A stretch of 64,000 bases of DNA from Variovorax flavidus. Lineage in GTDB: Bacteria; Pseudomonadota; Gammaproteobacteria; Burkholderiales; Burkholderiaceae_C. Both the position numbers and the translations under genes were made by a program. The number at the start of each line of letters is the position of its first letter. The stretch's first letter is position 1. The notes below the pieces were generated by a model. The model ran no database searches. It was not told where the DNA came from and worked only from the letters and a program-made list of their open reading frames with translations. Below are positions 33,206 through 42,477 of the stretch, piece after piece. The stretch covers positions 806,001 to 870,000 of the forward strand of contig NZ_JASZYE010000003.1 in the NCBI RefSeq assembly GCF_030317145.1, in the 5' to 3' direction.

Positions 33206-33430
33206 ATGAAAAATCCGATCAAACTCGTCATCGACGAGCCGGCGCCGGGGTCTTTTCTCTGGACGCTGCTCGAAACCGACGCCGGCGGTGTGCCTCGGAA
33301 GGTCGTGAGAGCGGCCGAGTACGGGGCAGACACCTACGAGGCCGCACTGGCGGCCGGCACCCGGATGATGGACGCCGAAATCCGCAAGAACCTCAGCGCC
33401 CCGCCGGAGCGGGACAGCGTCTCGAGCTAG
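33206..33430 (+). CDS. Small conserved-looking hypothetical protein
   Basis: The 74-residue soluble protein has an alternating beta strand start (KLVIDEPAPGSFLWTLLETD) and a helical end (DTYEAALAAGTRMMDAEIRK). I do not recognise its family. It follows the MFS pump by 63 bases, and its stop overlaps by four bases the stop of the convergent flavoprotein gene. Codon use is like that of neighbouring genes, which supports it being real. Confidence 0.55.
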   Translation: MKNPIKLVIDEPAPGSFLWTLLETDAGGVPRKVVRAAEYGADTYEAALAAGTRMMDAEIRKNLSAPPERDSVSS

Positions 33431-34650
33431 GCGAGGTGCGTCTTCAGCGGCACGGCCGGATCGGCCGCGACCGCGGGGTCCGGGCTGCGACCTGCTTCCA
33501 GCAACTTGCGGCTCATCATGTGGTCGACCGGCGCATTCACGGACTCGACACAGCGAAGCTGTCCGTCGACGTAGTGCAACAGGGAGAACGATGCGGCATT
33601 GGCGCCGGGGCGCCGGACAGTGACTGCACCAACCGTGCCTTCGGCCGGAACCAATCCGGCCATCTGGAGCCGAAGCCCGCCCTGATCGGACCAGAACCAC
33701 GGCACCGCGTCATGCGGCCGCGGCGCACCTGTGAGCGTCGCCACCGCCGTGCGCGCCTGGTCATTCGCGTTCTGTACGGATTCGAGCCTTAGCGGCTGGC
33801 CCGCGCGCCGGTCGGGAAAGCGCGTGCAGTCGCCGACGGCCAGCACGGCCTCGTCGCTGGTCTGCATGTAGGCGTCGACCACGATGCCGTCCACGCACTC
33901 GAGCCCGGCGGCCTGTGCCAGCGCGGTTTCGGGCACCGCCCCGATGCCCAGCAGCAGCAGGTCGATCGGCTGCGGCTGGCCGTCCAACTCGATCGCCGCG
34001 AGCCGCGTGCCATCGATCTGCATGACCCCGCACTGCACGCCGACGCGCACATCCATTCCGGCGGCGCGATGGGTTGCCAGCACATGCGCGGACAGTTCCG
34101 GCGACACCGCGCGGCTCAGCAGGCGCGGCGCGCTTTCCAGCACCAGGACCTTCTTGCCGAGCGCCAGCGCCGTGGCCGCCACTTCCAGTCCGATGAAGCC
34201 TCCGCCCAGCACCGTGACATGCTGCGCCGCCAGCAGCTGTGCACGCAGCCGTGTCGCTTCGTCGACGGCGCGAACCAGGGCCACGTTCTCCAGCCCCGCC
34301 AGCGCGGCCAGCCGACGCGCCCGTGTGCCGGTCGCGAGCACCAGCCGCTCCCAGCCGAGCACCTTGCCCGAGCGCAGCGTGACGGTGCGCGCCGCCCGGT
34401 CGATGGACACCGCCGGATCGCCCATATGCATGGTGATGCCCGATTCGCCGTACCACGTCTCGGCCTTGTGAGACTGCGGTGCCTCGTCCGGGCTCTTCAG
34501 GAAGGCCTTGGACAGCGGCGGCCGGTGATAGGGAATGGCGGTCTCTTCGCAGACCAGGTGCACGCGCGCGCCCTGCCCCGCTTCCACGAGGCCTGCGCAC
34601 AGTTGCGCGGCCGCATGGCCGCCGCCGATGATGACGATGTTCGAATTCAT
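33427..34650 (-). CDS. FAD-dependent ferredoxin reductase-like oxidoreductase
   Basis: The 407-residue flavoprotein resembles NADH:ferredoxin/rubredoxin reductases that feed oxygenases. It has an FAD motif GGGHAAAQLCAG (8-19), YHRPPLSKAFLK (41-52), ATGTRARRL (about 106), an NAD motif LGGGFIGLEVAATA (about 148-161) and a late FAD motif LAVGDCTRFP, plus a C-terminal reductase domain with WFWSDQGGLRLQMAGL. The ATG at 34650 starts at the first strand. It diverges from the aromatic monooxygenase gene with 112 bases between, so it may serve a redox partner in aromatic catabolism; no ferredoxin gene is in view. Confidence 0.88.
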   Translation of the reverse strand: MNSNIVIIGGGHAAAQLCAGLVEAGQGARVHLVCEETAIPYHRPPLSKAFLKSPDEAPQSHKAETWYGESGITMHMGDPAVSIDRAARTVTLRSGKVLGWERLVLATGTRARRLAALAGLENVALVRAVDEATRLRAQLLAAQHVTVLGGGFIGLEVAATALALGKKVLVLESAPRLLSRAVSPELSAHVLATHRAAGMDVRVGVQCGVMQIDGTRLAAIELDGQPQPIDLLLLGIGAVPETALAQAAGLECVDGIVVDAYMQTSDEAVLAVGDCTRFPDRRAGQPLRLESVQNANDQARTAVATLTGAPRPHDAVPWFWSDQGGLRLQMAGLVPAEGTVGAVTVRRPGANAASFSLLHYVDGQLRCVESVNAPVDHMMSRKLLEAGRSPDPAVAADPAVPLKTHLA

Positions 34651-34762
34651 GAAAGTAGTCCGTGGCTGTCGGTGATCCCCACAATGTCGGGATCGAGCCC
34701 GCCACTGTAGCCTCAGGGACCACGGCGACGGCGCCCAAGGACAAAACCACAGAGACAAGCAG

Positions 34763-35902
34763 ATGAAGATTCGCATCATTGGCGGCGGCCCCGCCGGCCT
34801 TTTCTACGCCTACCTGATGAAGCGCGACGACCCGTCGCACGACATCCGCGTCTACGAACGAGACCCGGAAAGCGCGACCTACGGCTGGGGCGTGGTCTTT
34901 TCCGACGTGGCGCTCGCCTTCGTGCGCGACCTGGCGCCGGAGCTGTACGAATCGATGACGCACAACCAGGAGGTGTTCGACGAGATGGCCGTGGTGCACC
35001 AGGGCGTGCACGTCACGCTGGCACACAATACCTTCCATCGCATGGCGCGCATCGACCTGCTGAAGGCGCTGCACGCGCATTGCCGCAAGGCGGGCGTAGT
35101 CATCGAGTTCGAGCAGCGATTCGACGACGTCACGGCCTTTGCCGATGCGGACCTGATCGTCGCCGCCGACGGTGCCAACAGCGCGATCCGCACGCGCTAC
35201 AAGGAGCACTTCGGGCCGACGCTCGACGAGCGTCCGAACCTGCTGGCCTGGTACGGCACCACGCAGCTCTTCAACCCGCTCTCGCTCATCTTCCGCCAGA
35301 ACCCCGATGGGCTGGCGATTGCTCACACCTACCGCTACAGCCGCACGCATAGCACCTTCCTGGTCGAGGTCGATCCGGCAACCTTCCGCCAATCGGGCCT
35401 GGACCGCATGAGCGAATCGCAGAGCCTCGCGTGGTGCGAGAAGGTGTTTGCCGATGACCTGCAAGGCCACCCGCTGCTGTCCAACAAGTCGAGCTGGTTC
35501 CGCTACACCGTCGTGAAGAACCGCAACTGGCACCACGGGAACATCGTGCTGATTGGCGACGCGCTACGCACCGGCCACCCGTCTGTCGGATCGGGCACGC
35601 GGCTCGCCATGCAGGACTCGATCGCGCTCTTCGATGCCTGGAAGGCCTGCGGCCCCGACGTGCCGAAGATGCTCGAGGAATTCGTGCGCATCCGCCAGCC
35701 CGGTTCCGACTCGCTGCAGAAGGCCGCGATCAGGAGCACCGAGTGGTACGAGAACCTCGGGCCCAAGCTGCCGCTCGATCCGATCTCCTTCGCCTACGAC
35801 TACGTCACGCGCAGCGGTCGCGTGGACCATGCGGACGTGCGCAAGCGCGATCCGGAACTCGCAGCCGCCTACGAGAAGCTCCATCCCGAACTCGCGTTCT
35901 GA
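34763..35902 (+). CDS. FAD monooxygenase, salicylyl-CoA 5-hydroxylase-like
   Basis: The 379-residue group A flavoprotein monooxygenase has an N-terminal FAD motif GGGPAGLFYAYLMK (7-20), a DG motif in VAADGANSAIRTRY (about 133-146) and the GD motif GDALRTGHPSVGSGTRLAMQ (about 262-281). The SVGSGTRLA variant is characteristic of enzymes acting on aryl-CoA thioesters such as salicylyl-CoA or anthraniloyl-CoA. The next gene encodes an aryl acid AMP ligase, which supports a CoA-dependent route in which an aromatic acid is first activated and then hydroxylated. The exact substrate is inferred. Confidence 0.82.
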   Translation: MKIRIIGGGPAGLFYAYLMKRDDPSHDIRVYERDPESATYGWGVVFSDVALAFVRDLAPELYESMTHNQEVFDEMAVVHQGVHVTLAHNTFHRMARIDLLKALHAHCRKAGVVIEFEQRFDDVTAFADADLIVAADGANSAIRTRYKEHFGPTLDERPNLLAWYGTTQLFNPLSLIFRQNPDGLAIAHTYRYSRTHSTFLVEVDPATFRQSGLDRMSESQSLAWCEKVFADDLQGHPLLSNKSSWFRYTVVKNRNWHHGNIVLIGDALRTGHPSVGSGTRLAMQDSIALFDAWKACGPDVPKMLEEFVRIRQPGSDSLQKAAIRSTEWYENLGPKLPLDPISFAYDYVTRSGRVDHADVRKRDPELAAAYEKLHPELAF

Positions 35903-35918
35903 CCTGAAGGAATCCACC

Positions 35919-37547
35919 ATGCTCGAAGGCTGCATTCCCTGGCCCGCAGAAGCCGCTGAAAGGTACCGCCAGCTCGGTCTGTGGGAAGACCTCACGGTGG
36001 GCGAGATGGTCGAGCGCACGATGCGCGCGGCGCCGGGCAAGACCGCCCTGGTCTTCAACGACCGGCGCATCAGCTATGAAGAACTGGTGCGCAGTTCCAG
36101 GCGGCTGGCACTCGCACTGCTCGACCTGGGGTTGAAGCCGCGCGACCGCGTGGTGGTGCAGTTGCCGAACGTCCCGGAGTTCGTCATGGCGTACCTCGCG
36201 CTCAACTGGATGGGAGCCATCCCCGTGATGGCGCTGCGCGCCCACCGGCATGCCGAGGTGCGCCATTTCATCCGCGCTTCGGGCGCGACCGCCTACCTGG
36301 TGCCCGATGTCGTCGGCAACTTCGACTACCGGCCGATGGCGGCCGAAATGGCCGCGGAGTTTCCGTTCCTGCGCCACGTGATCGTTGCGGGCGAGCCGGC
36401 GCCGGGCCAGCGCGCACTGGATCCGTTGATCGACGGCGGCCCGGCCGAGGACGACAAGTCCACGCAACGACTGCTCGCCGCGCGCCCGTCGCCCGACGAA
36501 GTCTCGACCATGCTGCTCTCCGGCGGCACGACCTCGGTGTCGAAACTGATCCCCCGCACGCACAACGACTATGTGCTCAACGCCCGCCTCTGCGCGCAGG
36601 CCGCGGGCTTCGACCGCAACACGGTCTTCATGGCGATCCTGCCGCTGGGCCACAACTACAACCTTGCGTCGCCGGGCCTGCTCGGCACCTTCTACGCGGG
36701 CGGCACGGTGGTGATCGCGGCGGGCACCGACATCGAGGCCACCTTCGCATCCGTCGAGCGCGAACGCGTCTCGGCCATCGCGAGCGTGGTCCCGCTCATT
36801 TCCAACTGGCTCAACAGCGACGTGCCGGCGCGCTTCGATCTCTCGTCGCTCAAGGTCGTGCAGAACGGCGGCGCCCGGCTCGCGCCCGAGCTGCGCACGC
36901 GCTTGCGCGAACAGCTCGGCTGCACGCCGCAGGAAATCTACGGCACGGCCGAAGGCCTGATCAACATGACGCGGCTCGACGACGCGGACGGACTGCTGCT
37001 CGAAAGCTCCGGCGCACCCGTGAGCGAGTTCGACGAAATCAAGGTGCTGGACGACGACGACCGCGAAGTGCCCGACGGCGAACCCGGCGAACTGGTGACA
37101 CGCGGCCCGTACACCATCCGCGGCTACTACAAGGCGCCAGAGAAGAACGCCGAGGCCTTCACGGCCGATGGCTTCTACCGCATGGGCGACATCGTGCGCA
37201 AACGCGGACGCTACGTGTTCACCGAAGGCCGCCGCAAGGACCTGATCAATCGCGGTGGCGAGAAGATCAGCTGCGACGAGATCGAGAACCTCATCTTCGG
37301 ATTGCCGCAGGTGAAGGTGGTCGCGCTGGTCGGGCTGCCCGATCCGGTCTTCGGCGAGAAGGCCTGCGCCTGCGTGATCCTGCAGCCGGGCACGACGCTC
37401 GGCTTCGATGAACTGATCGCCTACCTGCGCCAGCAGAAGATCGCGTCCTTCAAGCTGCCCGAGCGGCTGGAGATCATGCAGGAGTTTCCGGTGAGCCCCG
37501 TCGGCAAGATCCTCAAGCGCGAGCTTCGCGACCGGTTGACCGCGTAG
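35919..37547 (+). CDS. Aryl acid-AMP ligase, EntE/DhbE-like
   Basis: The 542-residue adenylate-forming enzyme resembles 2,3-dihydroxybenzoate/salicylate-AMP ligases. The N-terminus MLEGCIPWPAEAAERYRQLG is the usual start of this group. The P-loop motif SGGTTSVSKLIPRTH is at 201-215, the aryl-binding HNY motif follows in LPLGHNYNLASPG, and the C-terminal lysine is in SPVGKILKRELR. Such enzymes make acyl-AMP; a separate CoA transferase step (as by SdgB in salicylate degradation) would be needed, but no such gene is next to it. It starts 16 bases after the monooxygenase gene. Confidence 0.85.
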   Translation: MLEGCIPWPAEAAERYRQLGLWEDLTVGEMVERTMRAAPGKTALVFNDRRISYEELVRSSRRLALALLDLGLKPRDRVVVQLPNVPEFVMAYLALNWMGAIPVMALRAHRHAEVRHFIRASGATAYLVPDVVGNFDYRPMAAEMAAEFPFLRHVIVAGEPAPGQRALDPLIDGGPAEDDKSTQRLLAARPSPDEVSTMLLSGGTTSVSKLIPRTHNDYVLNARLCAQAAGFDRNTVFMAILPLGHNYNLASPGLLGTFYAGGTVVIAAGTDIEATFASVERERVSAIASVVPLISNWLNSDVPARFDLSSLKVVQNGGARLAPELRTRLREQLGCTPQEIYGTAEGLINMTRLDDADGLLLESSGAPVSEFDEIKVLDDDDREVPDGEPGELVTRGPYTIRGYYKAPEKNAEAFTADGFYRMGDIVRKRGRYVFTEGRRKDLINRGGEKISCDEIENLIFGLPQVKVVALVGLPDPVFGEKACACVILQPGTTLGFDELIAYLRQQKIASFKLPERLEIMQEFPVSPVGKILKRELRDRLTA

Positions 37548-37556
37548 AGTGCGCGA

Positions 37557-38249
37557 ATGATCGTCCTCTACCACTGCGTGAGCGCCCGCTCCTTTCGTCC
37601 GTTGTGGACGCTCGAAGAACTGGGCGCAACGTACGAGCTGCGCATGCTGCCCTTTCCGCCGCGCGCGCTGCAGCGCTCGTACCTCGACATCAACCCGCTG
37701 GGGACCGTGCCCTATCTGATCGACGGCGACACCCGCATGTCGGAGTCTGCCGCGACGTGCCAGTACCTGGCGCAACGCTGCGATCCGGCCAACACGCGAG
37801 GGCTCGCAGTTCGCGCAGACGAACCCGGCTTCGGCGCCTGGCTGAACTGGCTGCACCACGGCGAGGCCACGCTGACCTTTCCGCAGACCATCGTGCTGCG
37901 CTACGGCCGCTTCGAGCCGGACGAGCGCAAGCTGCCGCAAGCCGCCGACGACTACGCCAGGTGGTTCATTGCGCGCCTGCGCGGCATCGATGCCGTGCTG
38001 GCGAAGCACGAATTCCTCTGCGCCGACCGCTTCACGGCCGCGGACATCTCGGTCGGCTACGCGCTGATGCTGGCCGAAGAAACCGGCCTCCTCCCGCGCG
38101 TTCCTCCCGCGGTTTCGGCCTATTGGGAGCGCCTGAAGCTGCGCGATGGCTACCAGCGCGCGCTGGCCGCGCAGCACGAAGCGGCACTGGCGCAGGGTGT
38201 GTCGCCCTCGTCTTCGCCGGGTCCCTGGCCTTCCGCGCCAAGCGCTTGA
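37557..38249 (+). CDS. Glutathione S-transferase family protein
   Basis: The 230-residue protein has a GST N-terminal thioredoxin fold (CVSARSFRPLWTLEELGATY, 6-25; glutathione-contact motif NPLGTVPYLIDGD near 46-58; ESAATCQYL near 64) and an all-helical C-terminal domain. It starts 9 bases after the AMP ligase gene and ends in a Ser/Pro-rich tail. In gentisate pathways a GST acts as maleylpyruvate isomerase; the motif around the active serine does not match that enzyme closely, so a general GST assignment is safer. Confidence 0.85.
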   Translation: MIVLYHCVSARSFRPLWTLEELGATYELRMLPFPPRALQRSYLDINPLGTVPYLIDGDTRMSESAATCQYLAQRCDPANTRGLAVRADEPGFGAWLNWLHHGEATLTFPQTIVLRYGRFEPDERKLPQAADDYARWFIARLRGIDAVLAKHEFLCADRFTAADISVGYALMLAEETGLLPRVPPAVSAYWERLKLRDGYQRALAAQHEAALAQGVSPSSSPGPWPSAPSA

Positions 38250-38301
38250 CGCGAGGCGCCGCCATTGACTGAACCGCCCTCGCGCCTGCATAACCGCGGG
38301 A

Positions 38302-39177
38302 ATGGATTTCCACCACCCGCTCTTCCGGAGCCTTGCGCTGCCGCTGGTACTTGCGTTCGCGGCAGCCGGCCTGCTGCGGGGTGGACTGGGGCCGGTCCAC
38401 GGCCGGCGCTGGGCCTCGGCCGGCACAGGCATCGCGATCGTCGTGGCATCCGTGTGGTTGCTGGGCTGGGACCTGTGGCCCCGCACCCTGACGGAGGAGC
38501 TGCCCTGGATCTACATGGCCGCCGCCTTGCTGGGCCTCGGCCTGGAAGCCATGCGGGCCGCCACGCGAACCACCTGGCTCGCCACCTGCGTCCTCTGGAC
38601 GCTTGTGCTCGCAGGGTTGAGCGACCAGCCGCTCGCCGTGCAGGCCGCGACCTGGCTGGTCGGCATTGCGGTGATTGCGGCAGTGCTCGGCCAACCCCCG
38701 GAGAGCGCCCATGCATCGGCAAGCCTCGTCATCGCCGGCCTCGGACTGGCCGTGGTCGCCTTTGTCAGCGGCTCGGCGCTCCTGTTCGAACTGAGCCTGT
38801 CGATCGCCGCCGCAGTCGCGGGCTGTGCGCTGTGGCTCTGGCCCGTGGCGCGCATCGCCTTCGGCGCTTGCGGGGCGGTGGTCTCGGTGATCGCCTGGCT
38901 GGCCGTGGCGGAAGGCGTTGCGTTGCTGTCGCCCGTGCGGCCCCTGGTGCTCTTGCTGCTGGCGTGCGCCTTCCTGTCCGGGCCGATCGTGCAATGGGCG
39001 GGTCGATGGCTTCGGCAGGCGCCGCCCGGTGTCTCGAGACGCAAGGGGCTCGCTGCACTGATCGTGGCCGTGCTGGCCGCAATCTGGGTGACAGGCGCGG
39101 TGGCGCTGGCTTGGCACGACGATGCGAAGGCACCGGCCAGCGGCCTGGACGACCCCTACTACACGCCTCGATGGTAG
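38302..39177 (+). CDS. Polytopic membrane protein of unknown function
   Basis: The 291-residue protein has about eight to ten predicted membrane helices spread over its length (starting at LALPLVLAFAAAGLL and ending LAALIVAVLAAIWVTGAVAL) and a short polar C-terminus (LDDPYYTPRW). I see no recognisable transporter motif. It lies between the GST gene and the RibD-like gene, in the same direction. It could belong to either set. Confidence that it is a real gene is good; function unknown. Confidence 0.65.
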   Translation: MDFHHPLFRSLALPLVLAFAAAGLLRGGLGPVHGRRWASAGTGIAIVVASVWLLGWDLWPRTLTEELPWIYMAAALLGLGLEAMRAATRTTWLATCVLWTLVLAGLSDQPLAVQAATWLVGIAVIAAVLGQPPESAHASASLVIAGLGLAVVAFVSGSALLFELSLSIAAAVAGCALWLWPVARIAFGACGAVVSVIAWLAVAEGVALLSPVRPLVLLLLACAFLSGPIVQWAGRWLRQAPPGVSRRKGLAALIVAVLAAIWVTGAVALAWHDDAKAPASGLDDPYYTPRW

Positions 39178-39205
39178 AAGTGGCAAAGGACACGGATCGA
39201 CGCCG

Positions 39206-40102
39206 ATGATGCCCACCCAATCCTCCATTCCGGGCGTCGACGCCCTGTGGCCCCTGTGCCTTGACATCGTGGCTCAGCGCCGGGCGCGCGCTGCACCGCA
39301 GCAATGGGACGCGGGTTCGCCCCTCGCCTGGGACGCATCGCAGGGCTTTGCCCTGCGCGGCGTCTGGGACGCCGACGCGGTCGAGTTGTTCGACCTGCTC
39401 AAACCCCTGCTGGACCGCCCGCGCGAAGGCAGGCCCTGGCTGATCGGCCAACTCGGCCAGAGTCTCGACGGATGCGTGGCAACGCACGGGGGCGACTCCA
39501 ACTACGTGAATGGCCGCGAGGTGCTGGTGCACCTGCATCGACTGCGCGCGTTGAGCGACGCGGTCATCGTGGGCGCCGGCACGGCCGCCATCGACAACCC
39601 GCAACTCACGACGCGTCATGTGGCGGGCGCCCATCCGGTGCGGGTGCTGCTTGATCCGGAACTCAGCCTTTCACCGACCTTGCGTGCTTTCTCGGACAGC
39701 GAGGCCGCCACCTTGCTCGTGTGCGATGCGGCCCGTGCGGTCGAAGCGGCAGAACGGGTCGGCGCCCATCAGGTCCTCGGCGTGCGCGGTCTGACGGGAG
39801 CCGACGGTTCGTTGAACCTCCACGCGCTGACGGCCGCACTGGAAGCGCGCGGCCTTCGGGTGCTGTTTGTCGAAGGCGGTGGCGTCACGGTCTCACGCTT
39901 CATCGCGCAGGGGTGCCTGGATCGGCTGCACCTGAGCATCGCACCGGTGATCATCGGCGCCGGTCGACCCGGGCTGCAGTTGCCGAGGAGCGCCGCGATG
40001 CGGGATTGCATGCGGCCCTCGGGGCGCATCTTTCACATGGGGGCCGACGTGCTGTGGGATCTCGACCTGCGCGCGGCCCAACCCGCAGCGCCGCGCAGCT
40101 AG
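39206..40102 (+). CDS. RibD C-terminal (pyrimidine reductase)-like protein
   Basis: The 298-residue protein contains a RibD_C/dihydrofolate-reductase-fold domain from about residue 75: GQLGQSLDGCVATHGGDSNY, LHRLRALSDAVIVGAGTAAI, and near the end FVEGGGVTVSRFIAQGCLDR. RibD_C enzymes use NADPH to reduce a ribosyl-aminopyrimidine in riboflavin synthesis, but relatives reduce other pterins or pyrimidines. The deaminase domain of RibD is absent, and a poorly conserved 75-residue N-terminal part replaces it. It overlaps the convergent methyltransferase gene by four bases. Its place beside a pterin-synthase-like gene suggests a dedicated biosynthetic role. Confidence 0.85.
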   Translation: MMPTQSSIPGVDALWPLCLDIVAQRRARAAPQQWDAGSPLAWDASQGFALRGVWDADAVELFDLLKPLLDRPREGRPWLIGQLGQSLDGCVATHGGDSNYVNGREVLVHLHRLRALSDAVIVGAGTAAIDNPQLTTRHVAGAHPVRVLLDPELSLSPTLRAFSDSEAATLLVCDAARAVEAAERVGAHQVLGVRGLTGADGSLNLHALTAALEARGLRVLFVEGGGVTVSRFIAQGCLDRLHLSIAPVIIGAGRPGLQLPRSAAMRDCMRPSGRIFHMGADVLWDLDLRAAQPAAPRS

Positions 40103-40980
40103 GTCGCGAGAATTTCCTGGTGCCCGATGCACAGGGAGGTGTGATCGAGGACGTCGATCCGTCTCTGCATCCACTCGCTCACCGAGGCTCTTGCCGTCGG
40201 GTCCTGTTCGATCGCCGCGGCGCCCATGCCTTCCACCATGGCGGTCAGCATCGCCGTGCCGCTTGCGTTTTCGCCGGCATCGATGCGCCAGTCACTGGCG
40301 GCTTGAGCTACCTCATATTTCAACGCGCGGAGACGACTGACGGCAAAGCTCACCGCTGTGCCACCAAGCGCGGGTCCGAATCCCTTGTCTCGGCGCTGAT
40401 GCGAAGCGAAGAGCCGATCGACCTCCGCGTCACCCGCAACCGGCGGATTCCAAGCGATCCGGCCGTCGACATTCAGGGCGAACAGCATGGCCGCGCCCGC
40501 CATTCGAGCATGAGCGAACAGCGCGTCGAGCCAGGATGCGGACACGAGGTCCAGCAGCGCAGATGCGGTGACGAGCCTCGTTCCCGCAAAGGGAACAGCG
40601 CCGAGTTCAAGCGCAAGGTCGATGCACACGGGCCGCACCTCTGCGTTCCAGCCCGGACCTTCGATGTGCATGCGCGTTGCGCCAGCCTCCAGGACGAAGC
40701 CGTTCGCCTGCGTCCATGCGGCGAGCACGCCGGGCAATGCGCCCAGCAGCGCCGGGTCGTGATCAACCAGAGTCCAGCATTGCGAACCGCCCAGACGCGG
40801 AGCGAGCTCGCGCAGATTGGCGCCCGTTCCGCAGGCCAGGTCGAGCACTGCGAGCGTCGGATCTCCACCGCGCAGGCGGGTGGCGAGTGCGTTTCGTGCC
40901 AGCGAGTGTGCCGCGCTGGCGCGTGCCTCGCGGTCAAAGGGTTCGCGCAGCGCGAGCCAGTCGGCGCTGAAGCCGGTCAT
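40099..40980 (-). CDS. Class I SAM-dependent methyltransferase
   Basis: The 293-residue protein has the SAM-binding motif I LDLACGTGANLRELAP (about 46-61), an acidic loop after strand 2 (LVDHDPALL) and the Rossmann-type continuation. The target is unknown. It is the last gene of a minus-strand operon (dehydrogenase, pterin-synthase-like, glycosyltransferase, methyltransferase) and overlaps the glycosyltransferase by four bases. It might methylate a sugar or pterin-derived product. Confidence 0.82.
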   Translation of the reverse strand: MTGFSADWLALREPFDREARASAAHSLARNALATRLRGGDPTLAVLDLACGTGANLRELAPRLGGSQCWTLVDHDPALLGALPGVLAAWTQANGFVLEAGATRMHIEGPGWNAEVRPVCIDLALELGAVPFAGTRLVTASALLDLVSASWLDALFAHARMAGAAMLFALNVDGRIAWNPPVAGDAEVDRLFASHQRRDKGFGPALGGTAVSFAVSRLRALKYEVAQAASDWRIDAGENASGTAMLTAMVEGMGAAAIEQDPTARASVSEWMQRRIDVLDHTSLCIGHQEILAT

Positions 40981-42041
40981 GTGCGAGGCGCGCCCTGAAA
41001 CATGCCAAGTGCCGTCGCGAAACGCCCGGCGCTTTCCGCCCAGCTCGGCAACCGTTGCCGCGCCGCGCGAGCGCCCTCCGACAGCTGCGCGCGCCAGTCG
41101 GCGTCGTCCATCACCCGCTGCAAGGCCGCCCGCAAGGCCAGGCCGTCACCGGGCGGAACCAGCACGCCCGCTTTGGCGGGCACGGTGTCCGGGATGGCGC
41201 CGGCGTTCGTGCTGATCACTGGCAAACCATGCGCCAGGGCCTCGGCCAGCGCCATGCCGTAGCCTTCGTGGAAGGACGGCAGCACGAACGCGTCGGCGTT
41301 TCCATAGAGCGCCCTCAAGCCGGCCTCGTCCTGCTCGCCGTGCAGCACGACTCTGTCGGCCATGCCATGGCGTTCGATGGCTTCGATCAAGGCAGCGGCG
41401 CATGCGGGGTCCATCGTGAGGCTGCCGGCGCAATGCAGCGTCCAGCGTCGGTCGCGCAATCCGGCAAGCGCTTCGATCAGCAGGGCGTGGCCCTTGCGCG
41501 GCGTCACGGTCGCCACGCAAAGCAGCGACAAGCCGGCAGCGTTGGACCCGATCGCGAGCGGTGCCGGCTCGGTCCCGGGCTCGACCACGGCGATGCGGGA
41601 CGCGGGCACGTCGAACGCCGCGAGTGCGCGTGCGGTGGAGGGGCTGGTCACGATCACGCCGCAGGCGGTCGCGAGCGCACGTCGCTCGCTCTCGAACAGT
41701 GCGCGCTGCACGGCAGGGGCGAGACCGGTTTCGAGCGACAGCGGGTGGTGAACCAGCGCGACCCATCGGAGGCGTTGTGCGTGGGCTTCAGCCAGTGCAG
41801 GCATCGCTCCGAATGCAAGGGCATCGACCACCGCAAGTTCGCCATCGGGAATGGCCTCCACGATGCGATGCGCCAGCCCCTGCGACGATGCGTCCGGCAT
41901 GGGCCAGCCCTCACCGAGCGAACGGACATCGACCTGCCACTGGCGCGCGCACAGCCCGTCGATGATGTGGCGGTCGTAGGTATAGCCACCGGTCCGGGTG
42001 TTCAGGTCACCCGGCACGAGGAAGCTGCAGCGACCGTTCAA
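40977..42041 (-). CDS. Family 4 glycosyltransferase
   Basis: The 354-residue GT-B fold enzyme begins with [20 protein letters not shown] (residues 6-25), the loop that in GT4 enzymes contacts the acceptor and phosphates. The C-terminal half has the donor-binding core: [19 protein letters not shown] near 172-190 and [20 protein letters not shown] near 254-273 with the E-x7-E motif. It is a retaining enzyme using a nucleotide sugar. The start overlaps the pterin-synthase-like stop, and the stop overlaps the methyltransferase start, four bases each. Confidence 0.9.
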   Translation of the reverse strand: MNGRCSFLVPGDLNTRTGGYTYDRHIIDGLCARQWQVDVRSLGEGWPMPDASSQGLAHRIVEAIPDGELAVVDALAFGAMPALAEAHAQRLRWVALVHHPLSLETGLAPAVQRALFESERRALATACGVIVTSPSTARALAAFDVPASRIAVVEPGTEPAPLAIGSNAAGLSLLCVATVTPRKGHALLIEALAGLRDRRWTLHCAGSLTMDPACAAALIEAIERHGMADRVVLHGEQDEAGLRALYGNADAFVLPSFHEGYGMALAEALAHGLPVISTNAGAIPDTVPAKAGVLVPPGDGLALRAALQRVMDDADWRAQLSEGARAARQRLPSWAESAGRFATALGMFQGAPRT

Positions 42042-42451
42042 CCCGCACGCGCCGGCAAGGCGCCCTCGTAGGCCGCCCAGGCCACGTGCGATTCGTTGAG
42101 TCGCACGCGCATTGCCGAAAGACCGTTCGCATGGGGGCCCAGTTCGCCCTTGGCGATGCTGTCGGCGATGCGATCGAAGATCACGCGCGCCATGAACTCG
42201 GTGGTCGTGTTCTTTCCCTTGAACGCCGGATCGTCGTCGAGATTGCGCAGGTTGAGTTCACCCAGCACGCTGCGCAGCACCTCGGTCGCGAGCGCGATGT
42301 CGACCACCACGCCATCGGCGTCCAGCTCGGCGCGGCGAAGTTCGAGATCGACCACGTAGGTCGCGCCATGCAGGCGCTGCGCGGGGCCGAACGCCTCGCC
42401 GCGAAAGCTGTGGGCGATCATGAAGTGGTCGCGGACGTTGACGCTGTACAT
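42038..42451 (-). CDS. 6-pyruvoyl-tetrahydropterin synthase-like protein, degenerate site
   Basis: The 137-residue protein has the PTPS/QueD fold: FMIAHSFRG (10-18, first His at 14), a LHG motif (27-29), GVVVDI (47-52), [20 protein letters not shown] (66-85) and NESHVAW (119-125). True PTPS/QueD enzymes have zinc ligands H...HGH and a catalytic Cys before HGH. Here the third histidine is Ala30 (LHGATY), and there is no Cys before it (GPAQRLHG). So zinc binding and the known chemistry may differ. It is translationally coupled to the glycosyltransferase (4-base overlap) and follows the dehydrogenase gene. Confidence 0.85.
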   Translation of the reverse strand: MYSVNVRDHFMIAHSFRGEAFGPAQRLHGATYVVDLELRRAELDADGVVVDIALATEVLRSVLGELNLRNLDDDPAFKGKNTTTEFMARVIFDRIADSIAKGELGPHANGLSAMRVRLNESHVAWAAYEGALPARAG

Positions 42452-42477
42452 GGGGGCCTTTCGGGTTGCGATGGGGT

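Noticed and set aside
37557-38249. Maleylpyruvate isomerase
   Set aside because: The fold is GST, but the N-terminal active-site motif does not match the isomerase group, so only the general family is called.
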